A stretch of DNA of 64,000 bases from the NCBI GenBank assembly GCA_038496675.1, contig CM076650.1, positions 19,824,133-19,888,132 on the forward strand, written 5' to 3'. Source of the DNA: Rachycentron canadum (lineage: Eukaryota > Chordata > Actinopteri > Carangiformes > Rachycentridae). The notes below the pieces were generated by a model that was not told where the DNA came from, ran no database searches, and saw only the letters and a list, made by a program, of their open reading frames with translations. Positions 26,555 through 38,400 of this stretch are shown piece after piece. The translations under genes and the position numbers were made by a program. Numbering within the stretch: the stretch's first letter is position 1; each line of letters opens with the position of its first letter.

Positions 26555-28443
26555 ATGAGGCTGAGAACATCGAGGTTAGGTTATCTGTAAGTAAAGAGGA
26601 GTCCGGGTAATATAGTCGCTTCTGTTAACTCACTTAATTCGAGCAACAGGTTGGAACTATTTTCATTTTTCCCCTTTTTCCCCTCAGGTTACTTCAGTTC
26701 ACGGCACTTTGCTTTTATGCACAGGTAACTCACATTTTCACTTCAATGAAAATCACTAATGTTGCGTAAAGTTCTATAACTAAGTAAAACTTAGCAGGTA
26801 TTCAGGCGCCATGCTTAGCAGCTCATAGTCCACCGTCTCTACATCTGCAATGGGCTGCAATAACAATGAAAACATTTTATTATGAGTGCTATGGCAATTG
26901 GCAACAATTCAAACATCTTGAAAAGAGGTAAGCTCCAGCCTAAAAGGTAATTGTTAAAACACATGTGGATGGAGAAATGCTGAAATGAGGAAAAAAAAAA
27001 AAGAAGTCAAGAAGGGGCGAGAGATCATCGATGGTAAAAGGGGGAAAAAAGCAGGATGAATTATTTAAATATGATGAATGACATAATGAAGTGTGGGACA
27101 GCGGGGCAGGGCCCTGGCTGTTTGACTGGCAAGCTTCACGGTTGACATTAATATTTTCAGGCTTTCCTGAGTTGCAAAGTAAAATTCTAGCGACATGTAA
27201 AAGTGATTTCATATCTCATGACATGTGTTTCCCATATTGTCCGGCAGACCTCTGTGCAGTCTCCTCCTAATTTCAAGCACCATGTCACCGAGCAGAGCCG
27301 GCTGTCGGACCGGATGAGCCGCCGGTTGACCCGAACCTACCAGCTGTACAGCCGCACCAGCGGGAAACACGTCCAGGTCCTGGCCAACAAGAGGGTCAAC
27401 GCCAACGGAGACGACGGGGCAGTGCACGGTAAGAAGATAATGTCTTAAAGATACATCTTAGAGGTTATTCTGGCGACTTAATATCTGTTATAATAACCAA
27501 ATAATAATAATAATAATTAAATTTAAAAAAATTATGTGCCACTTAAACCACAGTGTGAAGCGGTAACGCGTGGGCGAGGAATGTGCAAAATATCGCGAGA
27601 ATATGTCACGTAATTAACTTTTGAATCTTAAATTTCCTCCAGGAGTAGTATATAATTATATAGCCTCTTTAAATACGGGTTTAAATAGAATAATATGGCT
27701 AAACTAAGGTCCACATATGTTAATCTAATTCAGGGAAAGCACTTTTTATTGTCTCTGAAACGATGAGGCAAATTTATTTCTTAAAGTCCGTGTGCTGTGG
27801 CCAGATCCATCAAAAAGCGATGACAGCTAAAGGCCATCGTTTCTTACATTTCAATGGCTGTGGACCTGAGGAAAACAGTAAAAACACGGAGCATGTTCAC
27901 CTTGCAAACACGGGAATAGTTTATATTCAATGGTGCGCGGTGTGGTGTTGAAAAGCGGTATAAATTTTGTCGTTTTTGGCAGCGTGTAGGAAAAACAGCT
28001 GGAGCCAGGAGAAACAGCAGTAGATACTGTAAACAAAGTTAGTGGCATCGGTGTTCCCATCATTTATGGCCTTAAGAAGGGAATTTATATCTGTAGTGTG
28101 TTGGTGGTCTAGAAAGTCCTTGACACCTGTTATCATGGTCTTCAACAGGGACCTTTTTTTTTCTTTAGCAGGGAAAAACTGTCCCAAACTTAAAGGCAGC
28201 AGAATTCCTGTCACCAAAGGATTTTGGTGTGTCTGGCCATCTTTCCACCACAGCCACCACCATCCATCCACTTCTCTATGCCTGCTGCCTGCTTTCTGGA
28301 GGCTGATTTTATGAGGAATTTTCATTGCTTTACAACTCAATGTATGACTCAATTTATAAGGAGCGGTGAAGTCAGCATCTTCACTTTATACCTTTCCTCT
28401 CCTGTGTGCTCTTTTGTCTTTTAAATTTCTCTGCTCACACCCA

Positions 28444-28488
<45 letters not shown>

Positions 28489-29671
28489 AGTCAGTCAGTC
28501 AGTCATGCACACACTGGCTGCACATCCTAAGTGGGTGTCACTCTTGTAACCAGCCCAAATCTGACCGCTGCTCTGTGCTTGTGGCTGTGTCCCTGACCGC
28601 AGTATTCTCACTCTCCTTTATCCCCAGTCTGAACTGCATCACAGCACAGCATTTACAGACATTCAACAACAATCACAACGTGTGAAATCACTATCATTTG
28701 ATGCTATTTTGGAAGGCTTGCATGCTTTGTTAAAGGTGGCTGCCGGGCCATTAAATTTATTTGTTATCTTCATGATTCTGGTTCCCTGGTCATGATCCTC
28801 TCAAAGGGATTTAATGCCATTTAATGACGACATGATGTAACTCCAGTTTATTACAGTCTTGGCTGCACATAAGGAATAAATTCAGAGGAAAGAAGCTCAT
28901 TTGTCTCACACACTGTAACATAATAATCTGCATGTCTGCACCATGTCAGAACTGTGTCATCTCATTTTTTGTGATTTGTTTTGTCTGTGCAGCTAAACTG
29001 GAGGTGGAGACGGACTCTTTTGGAAGTCGTGTTCGTATTAGAGGGGTGAAGACAGGATACTACATATGCATGAACAAGAGGGGGAAGCTGATCGGCAAGG
29101 TAATCTGGAATTCATAGCTTTGTGGCTGCCTAAGACTATAGCAACATCTTGAAGATTGTCTGTTTCTTGGAAATATTAGTCCAGCATTGCAGCTTATGGT
29201 GAGACATTGTTGAGACACCTTTGAAGCCAGAACAAATTAGATTTTTAAATTTGTCTGTGTAGGCCTCTCAAGGTTTCAATGGGTATTTGATTATCTGGAA
29301 ATAAAGACAATGTTTCTGCTTCCTGGAAACTGTCCAGAGTATGTCAGCTTCTTCCCCCCCACTTTTTTTTTTAGCGGAAAGGACGAGGCAAAGACTGCAT
29401 CTTCACTGAGATTGTTCTGGAAAACAACTACACAGCACTCCAGAACGCCAAGTACGAGGGCTGGTATATGGCTTTCACACGCAAGGGCCGTCCGAGGAAG
29501 GCCTCCAAGACCAAGCAGCATCAGAGGGAGGCCCACTTCATGAAACGTCTACCCAGGGGGCACTTGCTGAGTGAGAGGAGACCGTTTGATGTTCTTCCTC
29601 TCCCTGTCCCCGTGCACCCTTTCAGCAAGCGGACTAAACATTCCCATCACCAGCGCTCAGGGGGTCGCTAA
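26555..29671 (+). CDS. fgf8b: Fibroblast growth factor 8 subfamily ligand, probably fgf8b
   Basis: A secreted morphogen acting through FGF receptors with heparan sulphate; the family patterns the midbrain-hindbrain border, limb or fin buds and somites. Five coding exons: 26555-26586, 26688-26724, 27248-27428, 28993-29099, 29375-29671. All junctions are GT-AG and in phase, giving 217 aa. Residues 1-23 form a signal peptide (MRLRTSRLGY then LLLQFTALCFYAQ). The beta-trefoil core includes RTYQLYSRTSGKHVQVLANK, with the subfamily's two cysteines at C109 and C127, NNYT glycosylation sequon at N137, and YEGWYMAFTRKGRPRKASKT. The tail is basic (KRTKHSHHQRSGGR). Exon 2 is only 37 bases, as in the split leader of vertebrate Fgf8. 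The start at 26555 has A at -3. Divergent positions (NANGDDGAVH, VKTGYY) and the absence of fbxw4 favour the fgf8b copy over fgf8a; that letter is less certain than the family. Confidence 0.95.
26725..27247 (+). other. fgf8b intron 2
   Basis: 523 bases between the signal-peptide exon and the first core exon. Donor GTAACT, acceptor TCCGGCAG. It includes a 13-base A run near 26991. Mammalian Fgf8 uses extra short exons at this place; I saw no convincing equivalent, but exons under 40 bases are hard to exclude by eye. Confidence 0.6.
27429..28992 (+). other. fgf8b intron 3
   Basis: 1,564 bases, donor GTAAGA, acceptor TCTGTGCAG, phase 1. It contains a CA repeat at 28447-28483 followed by four TCAG units. 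The 141-residue reverse frame at 27927-28352 shows no family resemblance and is rejected as a gene. Confidence 0.7.
28447..28503. repeat. (CA)n followed by (TCAG)4 microsatellite
   Basis: About 18 CA units, a CATACACAG interruption, then TCAGTCAGTCAGTCA. It lies inside fgf8b intron 3. Confidence 0.9.
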
Positions 29672-30200
29672 GGACTGAAACCACTGAGGGAGAACTGTGG
29701 ATGAACCAGCAGAGAAGAACCACTACAAGAGAAAACAAGTGCTCCCAGCGAAATCAACTTTTACAGTCAAGTTCCCGTACACTTTTTTGCCTCATTTTGT
29801 GGACTTATTATGTAATTCTTTGTACTGGATTGTATGTAAACATTGACTATCTAATCTGCTAGTTATTTCCAATTCAGACAGACTTTAGGAAAGATTTTTT
29901 CTCTCTTATTAAATCAGGGGGCAATTTAAGGACTGAGGAGCTCAACTACAATGACTTTGGTTAGAAGTTAGCCAGCTCAGCAACAAAGAATGTTTAAAAG
30001 AGAAATGAGTACAATGAAGCTAGACACGGCAGCTATCTGTGGATTTTCTTGTGGCTACAGCATCTCAGTTGACACGCTATCTTGTCTTTAGGAGGCCATT
30101 TGGAGAATTTTAACCTGTTTTTTTCTACATATATGAATATATTTTTACTGTAAAAATGTAAATTACGTCAAATGATGGAAATATTTATTGTAGAGTGTAT

Positions 30201-30206
30201 ATTAAA
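30201..30206 (+). terminator. fgf8b: Candidate poly(A) signal of fgf8b
   Basis: ATTAAA, the common variant hexamer, 530 bases after the stop and followed by TTGTGTGGTTGTTTTG (GT-rich) about 40 bases later. The 3' UTR in between is AT-rich with ATTTATT words, which often mark unstable morphogen mRNAs. Confidence 0.5.
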
Positions 30207-30209
30207 ACC

Positions 30210-32278
30210 ACTAAAGAATCAGTTCACATGCTGCTTGGCTTTTCTCTTGTGTGGTTGTTTTGGGACAGAAAGCTAGCGTACAATGTTGGTTGCCCTCAAA
30301 AAACTGTTGTTTTTTTTCCCCCTTCTTCTTCCTCAAGCTGGAGACCCAGATAACTGAGGGGCAATATCTGTGACAGGCTACTGAATTCAATGTGCTCAGC
30401 AAGTGAGACTTGGGCCTGAATGGCCCGAGCTATGCATTAAAAGCGATGAGGTCAGCCCACCATTTTGGCCCAAACAAAGGTTACCACCATGTAGTTGCAT
30501 TTCTCACGATCGCACACCGTAACTCTCTGATCAAATGGGCCCTTTGTGAAACCTCATATAAAAGGGCATGTTATACAATAGTGGGTTCGAATAATAACAC
30601 GAGGAGGGGTCAGTTATCAAAAAGAAGCCAGTCACACAGGGAGGGGTAAGAGGGATGGGGGGTGCAGAGAGGGAGTTGAGGGGTTGCAGAAAAAGCATCA
30701 GGGCCTGTGTGGCAAAATGTGGCATCGGCTGAAAGAGTGGGAATGGCTGGGAAGAGGCATTCGGGAATGAAAGGGAGGCAGAAAAGAAACCCTCTTCCCA
30801 GAGGCAGTTGAGCATGACCATCAGAGGCCAAACGACAGGGGAGGAAGAAGACCCGGCTGCTCTCACAATGCATGAGCTGGATGTCCAATTTGTTAGTTGG
30901 TGTTTGCTGCCACAGGAATTTGTTTTGACAGCAGCTCAAGCTCTAAAGACTGTAAAGCATTAAGGAAAATTAGCAAAATTAAGACCTCATATAAATGCTT
31001 GGTGTTTAACGCATCTGCAGATTTTTGCTTGTTATTTCATTGAGAATCAACACCATGTATTAAAAAAGCTAATTGAAACACAACCTAATCAATTATGTAT
31101 GAATGAATTTATGTTTTGAAGTTCCATCAACTCCTTCTCAAGAATTTGCAAATCAACTGGGCTGACTACTTTTAAAATGTTTTCTTGTATTCCTGTTCTT
31201 TCCATCTGGAAGAAGACAAAGCACAATAGTCAGAGACCTGTGGTTTGTCTCTGCTTTTTGCACTTGCTCTCTGGGTTTGGACTAGTGGTAAAAAAATGCA
31301 AGGAATCACAAGGTTGAAACAATCTATATTTAAATGTCAGACATTGTCTCTTTTAAACAGCACAGTTCTTTTTTTTATCCACTGTCTAAGTATTTCTGAT
31401 GGAACTCATCTCTCTCTTTAATTGAACTTTGTATAAAAAAGTGAACAAATGTCACACGAGGGTCTATACAATTCTTTTTTGCACATCATGTATATACACA
31501 CACATATAATTCCATATACCAAAGATGTGAAATGTGAAATGCCAACTTTATATTTGTTCCTTTAGATGAGAATATCAAATCAATTTGGAACAAACCTGTG
31601 AAACAGTTGTTCCTACTTCTAATTTGTATCTATAGAGTTTTAGCTGGAGACCGCAGAGTCATAGTGACCCTCTGTTGAAACGGGAAACGGTAACACTAGT
31701 TTCAGTAATGGCTTTCAGGGTGGCCTACTACATGCAAGGAACATAAGGGTATTCAGTTAACACAAATGGGACGTGCTCGTAACAGTGACCCTGGAACGAA
31801 CAGGGATGAGGCATTGTATGTTTTGAGTGTTTTACAAGGACATCAATGAAAGGAGGGTGGAAGGTTACGTGACCTCCATCAACTGGCTCCCTAGAAAGTT
31901 TGGTAACAAAAAGCAAAAAATAGATACTGTTGTGACACAATTTTAAAAATATATTACAAATACTTTTCTATGAAAAATTATTTGGGAAAACATTAATGGT
32001 CCAAATGAAAAGTGAGCCTGAGATAGAGACATGATTTACTGAATATGTCTGTATCAAATATAAATAGTAGAACAAATTTCAACACTAACATCTCCAATAA
32101 ATGGACCCCAATTAGTAAACATAAGGAGAAGCATTAGGCCATGGACAAGGCACTGAGAAAAAGTCCTCTGAATGAAGGAATTCAGATAAAGAGGGCTCAC
32201 ATTTGACTGGAAAATGACGCTGTGACGGCCTGCTTTAAATGCAATACAGAATTATTCTCTCGCTCCCGCAGTCACAAT
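30210..32278. other. Gap between fgf8b and dpcd (convergent genes)
   Basis: 2.1 kb containing the dpcd 3' UTR and intergenic DNA. No exon of fbxw4, which lies between these genes in tetrapods from memory, is visible on either strand. I see no repeat family with confidence. The G-rich stretch 30640-30860 gives overlapping reverse frames of about 110 residues that look compositional. No clear dpcd polyadenylation hexamer was pinned down. Confidence 0.5.
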
Positions 32279-34226
32279 TCACTGAGTTTTGCAGTCACCG
32301 TCTGATCCTGCAGTGTCCTTAACTTTCTTCAGCTCCTTTAGTAGCTCCTGCTCAAGGGTTAAGATCTCTTTGGGTTTTTTGTACTGGACAAGAAAGAAGA
32401 AAAATAATTACTTCAACATTCTCCCTGTCTCCCTCCACTAAATCCCTTACTGCAGTCATATTGAAAGACCATACAAAATACAAAGCAAATAAAACAAAAA
32501 GAGAACATTGACATTAAAAATATTATCGGAATTGTCAAAAAACTTGACAGGTGCAAAGAAGAAAAACTAAATAAAAATAGGTATCTTAATCAAATGATGA
32601 TTACATTTTTGGAAATTTTTCTTTGGATTTATAAATTCAAAAAAGACAGTTTTGCAATTCTTCATATTGCTCAGATGATACTGTTCATGACCCTGCATCA
32701 AACATTTTAGGTAAGAACACATGCCTAAGAATCAATCATTACAATTTAAGTATATGATGTAATAACAGACATTTAGATGAATTAATTTTCCATTGTAGTG
32801 TAGAACTTACACTGACAATCAATGTGTTGTTAGCGTGAGTGAAACTGAGTGCTGAGCAGTCGAATGGCAGCTGACTGCGATCAAGATCAGGAATATTAAA
32901 CTTCTTGTAATACCTGAGACAAGGAGAAGATGTCATGTTTGTCACACCACTTTAGACAAAAGTATTGTACACAGTGCCATCTATAGGGAGGACATAAGGA
33001 TTACATGCAACAAGTGTAAAGCACAGGAAAGACAAGATGGCAAGGTAAAAGCAGTACTGTCATGTCTATTTACTTTTTGTTTGAAGTTTTTATAATGATG
33101 CATCTCTCAGATGGTTCCACAGAAACACTGAAGACATCTTTGGGATAGGGGAGGTTTCGGATTCTCCACTGAAAGTTGCTCTTTGTGTCTTTACGCATAA
33201 ACACAGGCTGTGGAAACGAGAAATATCCAATTTGTTTTTAATAGATGACAATTGCACTAGATTCAAAATCAAAGAAGACAGAAGACAGAAAACCTACATT
33301 AGAGCAGTTCTCCTGAATCACATCAGACTCCAAAGATACCACAGGGGTTGCAAGTGGCTCGCCAACCTCTACCTGCCACTGGCCCTGACCTCCAAGGGTG
33401 CTTTTATGACGCCACTTTCGTGCTGAAATTTACCAAATGTTTCATAAGACACAGAAATTAATTCCATGTATTGAATAATATTAATAAATCAGTAGCTCAA
33501 TGTGTACAACTCAGAACTTACCAATGAGCTCATCTGTTTTCAAGTCATATTCTTCTGCCATTTCTTTTCCATCGGTGAAGAGGTAGTGAATCTTCCTTTT
33601 TCCTGGAGGTGAAATTCAGACACATATTTGCACACAAATTAGAAAGAAATACTGGAAAGTGTTTCTAGTTTAGCTTTAACACTCTATAGAGTTTCAGTGC
33701 CAGCCTGACGCATTATATTTCTGAGGATAGTAAGGAATATATTATGTATTTATTTCATACAACACAACATACAATATATATAATGAAATATTGGTCAAAT
33801 CAAAGCAGCTGCAGTCGCTGTAAACAGAAATGAGCATGGCCGGATCACAGGAAAGTTAGACCCAATGGTTGGACCAGACTCGTTCATCATGGATCTCAAA
33901 GTTAGCAAGATGCTTTCCCAAATCTGTAGAGATAGCCAGAGTTTTGTGTCACACTGTAACTTTTTTCAGTGCATACAATGTTCAGACATTGTGCTATAGA
34001 TGAGAACTCACCACCTGCTTGTTTCCTAGTAACACAAAGGTTAGCTAACATTAGCTAACAGTCTGAAAATAACTTGCTGTTGTTCGGCAAAACGATACTA
34101 ATGCTTGAAAGTAGTCTAGTTTGTTTCGACCAGAAAAGCTTATTTCTCTTCATTGAACTCACCGTCGTGGATCAAAGCTGTTTTCCTTGATGATTTTAAG
34201 ATATCACTCCAGCTCTGCACAGCCAT
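32279..34226 (-). CDS. dpcd: DPCD protein (deleted in primary ciliary dyskinesia homologue)
   Basis: A small soluble protein linked to motile cilium formation and reported to work with the R2TP (RUVBL1/2) assembly machinery. Six coding exons on the minus strand: 34226-34163, 33602-33522, 33422-33298, 33207-33074, 32913-32811, 32383-32279. All GT-AG junctions keep phase and give 203 aa, the length of human DPCD from memory. Recognisable blocks in order: SSRKTALIHDG, KIHYLFTDGKEMAEEYD, ARKWRHKSTLGGQGQWQVEV, FMRKDTKSNFQWRIRNLPYP, KDVFSVSVEPSERCIIIKTS, YYKKFNIPDLDRSQLPFD, and a C-terminal lysine/glutamate-rich helix (KEILTLEQELLKELKKVK) ending GDCKTQ. The start at 34226 is the first ATG and matches the family start. 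It faces poll head-to-head, so the two probably share a promoter. Confidence 0.95.
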
Positions 34227-34524
34227 GTCTCTACTGATGTTTCTCTTGCATAGGACCACTTCCGTAACCATAGCAACCGACGTCAATACACAACCCAGAT
34301 AATAAAATGTGTATTTAAAAGTATGTGAGAATATATATACGAAATTAACTAATTAACTTTATAAAAACGTGTCACATATTTGATGCCAGGCGTAGACATT
34401 GCGATTGTATTAGTTGGCAATAATTTTAAGCAAAACCATGCCAACCAATTGACCCGGAAGTGAATTTGATTTGGCGTTGTCCGTCTGTCGTGGTTTCTGT
34501 GAGTAAGGTTCCATCTGAACAGGG
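34227..34524. promoter_or_regulatory. Bidirectional promoter between dpcd and poll, with poll non-coding exon 1
   Basis: Only 298 bases separate the dpcd start codon from a strong GTAAGT donor at 34525 that would end a poll leader exon. There are ETS-type sites on both sides: CCGGAAGT at 34454-34461 and ACTTCCG at 34258-34264, plus a CCAAT word at 34445-34449. There is no TATA box. This is the usual make-up of a housekeeping divergent promoter. Leader exon start unknown. Confidence 0.65.
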
Positions 34525-35433
34525 GTAAGTCCCAAACATTACAGTTCTTCAAATCCACTTATATTCGAACAAGTTGTAAGGAATTAAAGTGTGGAGTATA
34601 TGTTACGTGAAAAAGATAAAGGAGACAGTTGAGATGAGATAAGATAAGATAAGGCAGTTAAAGCACCTACTGTTTCCTGTTTCTAGCGTTAACGTTAGCA
34701 TAAGCTAAAGTTAGCTAGTTAATATAAGATGACCACACAGATGGATACGAAGCAGAATTAACTGTTCTGTCACAGACTACAAGCCGAAGCTGCTCTCGCA
34801 ATTTGCTAACCCTATGTCCGACTTGCTGTAATTGTACGATCAATATACTTTTGGATTTGCTTGAGTATTCCCACTTAATGCCACGTTACTCACTCTCCGC
34901 AACATTTCAGAGGACTATTGTACTTTCCACTGCTCTATATCGATGTGACAGCTACAGTCACTAGTTACTATGCAGATTGATGCCGTACTATCAAAAATAA
35001 ACGAGTGTGTCATCAATTAAAATATCTTGTAAAAGAGTCTAAGTAAGGATAATACTATAATAGTGATAATAATATTGCATATTGATATTAAAACACCTAC
35101 AAGGAGAACTCTGATGATGTCCTGTGTACTTTTATATTTGATATTTAAGATCAATAAGATATTTGCATATTTTAATTAAAGAAAGTTCAATTGCACAGCG
35201 TTTTAACGCGTATTTTTACAACACAATATTACTATTGTGAAACTGTAACTTTGCAATAATAAAATGGAAGTACTAAGTACTCTAATACTTAAATGGAGTA
35301 AGTTTTCCAGTTTGAACTAGTGAAGTACATATTGGTATGTAATGCAAATTTAGTCAGACACAGCTCATATTATAAACAGTCTGTATTTGTCCTTTGTGCC
35401 ACAAGCCACTGGTGCCCCCATGCAGCAGAAAAG

Positions 35434-38400
35434 ATGGAGCCTCGTCATGGGATCTTGAAAGCTTTCCCTAAAGTTAAAAGGGCCAGAGTACTACAGGGAA
35501 AGGAAGCACCTCCACTCAAGAAGAAACCTGATGAATGTGAAGTCACAGGTTGTTGTGTGTATGTTTTTGTGCAAAAGAAGAAATTTTTTTTTTAAATGTA
35601 CTAAGAAACATAGATAAATACTGTTATCACCAAAGTAGAAGTCATGCAATGAAACACATATGCTCACAATAATCTGTTCCTCTCCTCTACCTCAGGAAGC
35701 ACTTTTAATGGTGTCACAGTGTACATCCTGCCTGCTGGAATAGGAAATGCCAGATGCCAGATCTTTCAAAGACAAATCCAGCAGAATGGAGGACAGACAA
35801 AGAGTTCACTGTGTCCTGGCGTCACTCATGTTGTTGTAGATGACAACATGGACAGTGACAGGGCTTTGCGTCTCCTGAAAGTGGATTGTATGCCCTCTGG
35901 AGTCCAACTGGTGAAATGCACTTGGTTAAGTTTGTGCATCAGTGAGAAACAACTGCTGGATGTAGCCATCTACAGCCTTCTTTTACCAAAGAGGTTAATG
36001 AGCTACATGTTACTTATATATAAACTTAAGTACTTATGTCTGAAAGCCTTCCTTAATTGTATCTGTATCTCTTGATGTTTCCATTTATGGCATAGATTTT
36101 ACTTGTCAATACACAGCACAGAGAGAGTGGATACATATTACAATACTCAACGAGTCATCAATCTGTGCATCTTTTTTGTCCACTCAGGGATTCTGAAACA
36201 CAACATGAAAATATCAAAGTTGACTTGTCGGTTGCCAAGCCTGCAGCAGAAACTATTGTAGAGCCAGTGTCTCATCAAGCTAAGAAAAGAGAGACCATAG
36301 ACACAGTAGGTTGCCAGGTAAAGTCATTTTACAGTTTACCAGTGTTTGAGTCAGTAATCATTTGGTTCAACTGTGGACAAAAACTAATAGATGAACCCAT
36401 AAGAACAAGCCTGTGTGTGTTGGATTGTAATTATGTCTTTAATTCAAATCCTATTCTTAGACAGAACCAGATACCAAAGAGCAACTGCAGGGAGAAGAAG
36501 ATGATATCTCTCAGAGTCACCTGGAAGCGCTCATCACTGGCCAGCACCCCAAAGAGGAGACTCCTAGCCTCAGTGTCACCTCTGGTCCAGATGCTGCTGC
36601 TCAGAAAGTGTTAGGGAAGTGGGTCTGTGCCCAGTCCTCTCAGTCCAAAAGTAATAACTTCAATAAACACATCACGGACAAACTAGAAGTGCTGGCCAAG
36701 GCCTACACACACCAGGGGGATAAGTGGAGGGCGCTGAGCTACTCCAAGGCTGTCAACGCACTGAAGAGTTACCACAAGCCTGTAACATCATATCAGGTTA
36801 TGTAGTGCAGATGCTTTTAATCTTATGTTGTTTTTGTTGTTACTTTTTTATAACTTCTGGATATACTGTAGTAAAAACATTTTGTTGGATGATATTAGTA
36901 TAGTAAGTATTAAGACATTTTAAGGAAATTAAGATATGTTATTTATATCCCATTTCCAATGAAAACCTTTCCATTTGTCTCAGGAGGCTTGTCAGATTCC
37001 AGGGATCGGAAAACGAATGGCTGACAAAATTGATGAGATCATGGAGAGTGGTCATCTCCGGAAGCTGGATCACATCGGGGAGGCTGTGCCAGTACTGGAG
37101 CTTTTCACTAACATTTGGGGTGCAGGAACTAAAACTGCACAACTATGGTACCAGCAGGTGAGACACACACACACACATATATATATAGATTTTATATATC
37201 ATGTTGCATGTTAATTTATTTTATGCGTTTGAATGATGCCTTTTTTGCCTTTACGGTAGATAAAAGGGAACAAAATATTGAAGTTTATGCTCTCCCTCTT
37301 TTAGTTACACAGTTGCAACAAGACTGTTCTCATAGTATAGTATTTACATCCAATCACAACCTGATGTATAACAGTGTGTATTTTTCTACAGTCTTTTTTT
37401 AAATGTTATTTGTATATTAGGGATTTCGCACTTTGGAGGATATCCGGACAAAAGCCCACCTGAGCAACATTCAGAAAATAGGACTCAAGCACTACGATGA
37501 CTTTCTGGACCGCATGCCCAGAGAGGAAGCAGCAGCCATAGAGAAAGTGGTAATCCATCTTGATTTGTCTACATGCAACCTTTTGTGATGATGAATGAAA
37601 TATGTTTTCTTTTTTTAACACCTCAGTATGTTTAGTCAAAAATATAGAGGTGAGATATCTCTGAAAAAGATTCTCCCTCTAACCGACAAATTTGGAAGCA
37701 GTAGGCTTAAAGTAGGAAAAAGTTTGTGTCAGCTTTCCTTGACTGCTTGATAATGGGAAAACCAGAATGTATTCTCAAAAAGTCGAGCATCCCAAAGGGG
37801 AAAACTAACTCTTAAACTTGCTGCATCTTAAGTTAGCCAGATACCTGTTCACTCCAGACTGTTGCCTACAATGCTAGTTGTTTTCAGATAGTATTACTTG
37901 GCTTTTCATTTTCCTTCAAAGCTGCCAGATAGAGAGTGCACAGGAGACAGATGACTAAAGCATGTGTACTCCCTCAGGCTTGTCAAAATAAAATGTGATG
38001 CTTTAGCAAGCCTACCTCCCAGTATTTGGCTGGGAACAGTTAAAAGCTTACTTGTTCGCCAGTGGAAGGGACACAGTAAAAAAAAGAGAGAACATACAAA
38101 ATTAAATACTCTTATTGAGATTAGCAAGATTTTTTTTTTTTTTTTAAAGTCCATCACTTACAGGAAGATTACAGTGTATTTTTACAGTGTATGTATGTGT
38201 CTTTTTGTTTGGTATGTACAGGTGAAGGATGCCGCCCAGGGTATAGACCCAGGCCTGGTGGGGATGGCATGTGGCTCCTACCGTCGGGGGAAAGCCACAT
38301 GTGGAGATGTTGATGTACTTATATCTCACCCTGATGGCAAGTCCCACAAGGGCATTTTCAGCAAAGTGTTAGAGAGCCTCCGTGGGAGTGGTAAGCGGCA

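Noticed and set aside
27927..28352. 141-residue reverse frame in fgf8b intron 3
   Set aside because: No motif, unusual composition and intronic position; no splice partners found.
30580..30605. GGGTTCGAATAATA, a possible tRNA box B
   Set aside because: No box A, acceptor stem or cloverleaf arms can be formed around it.
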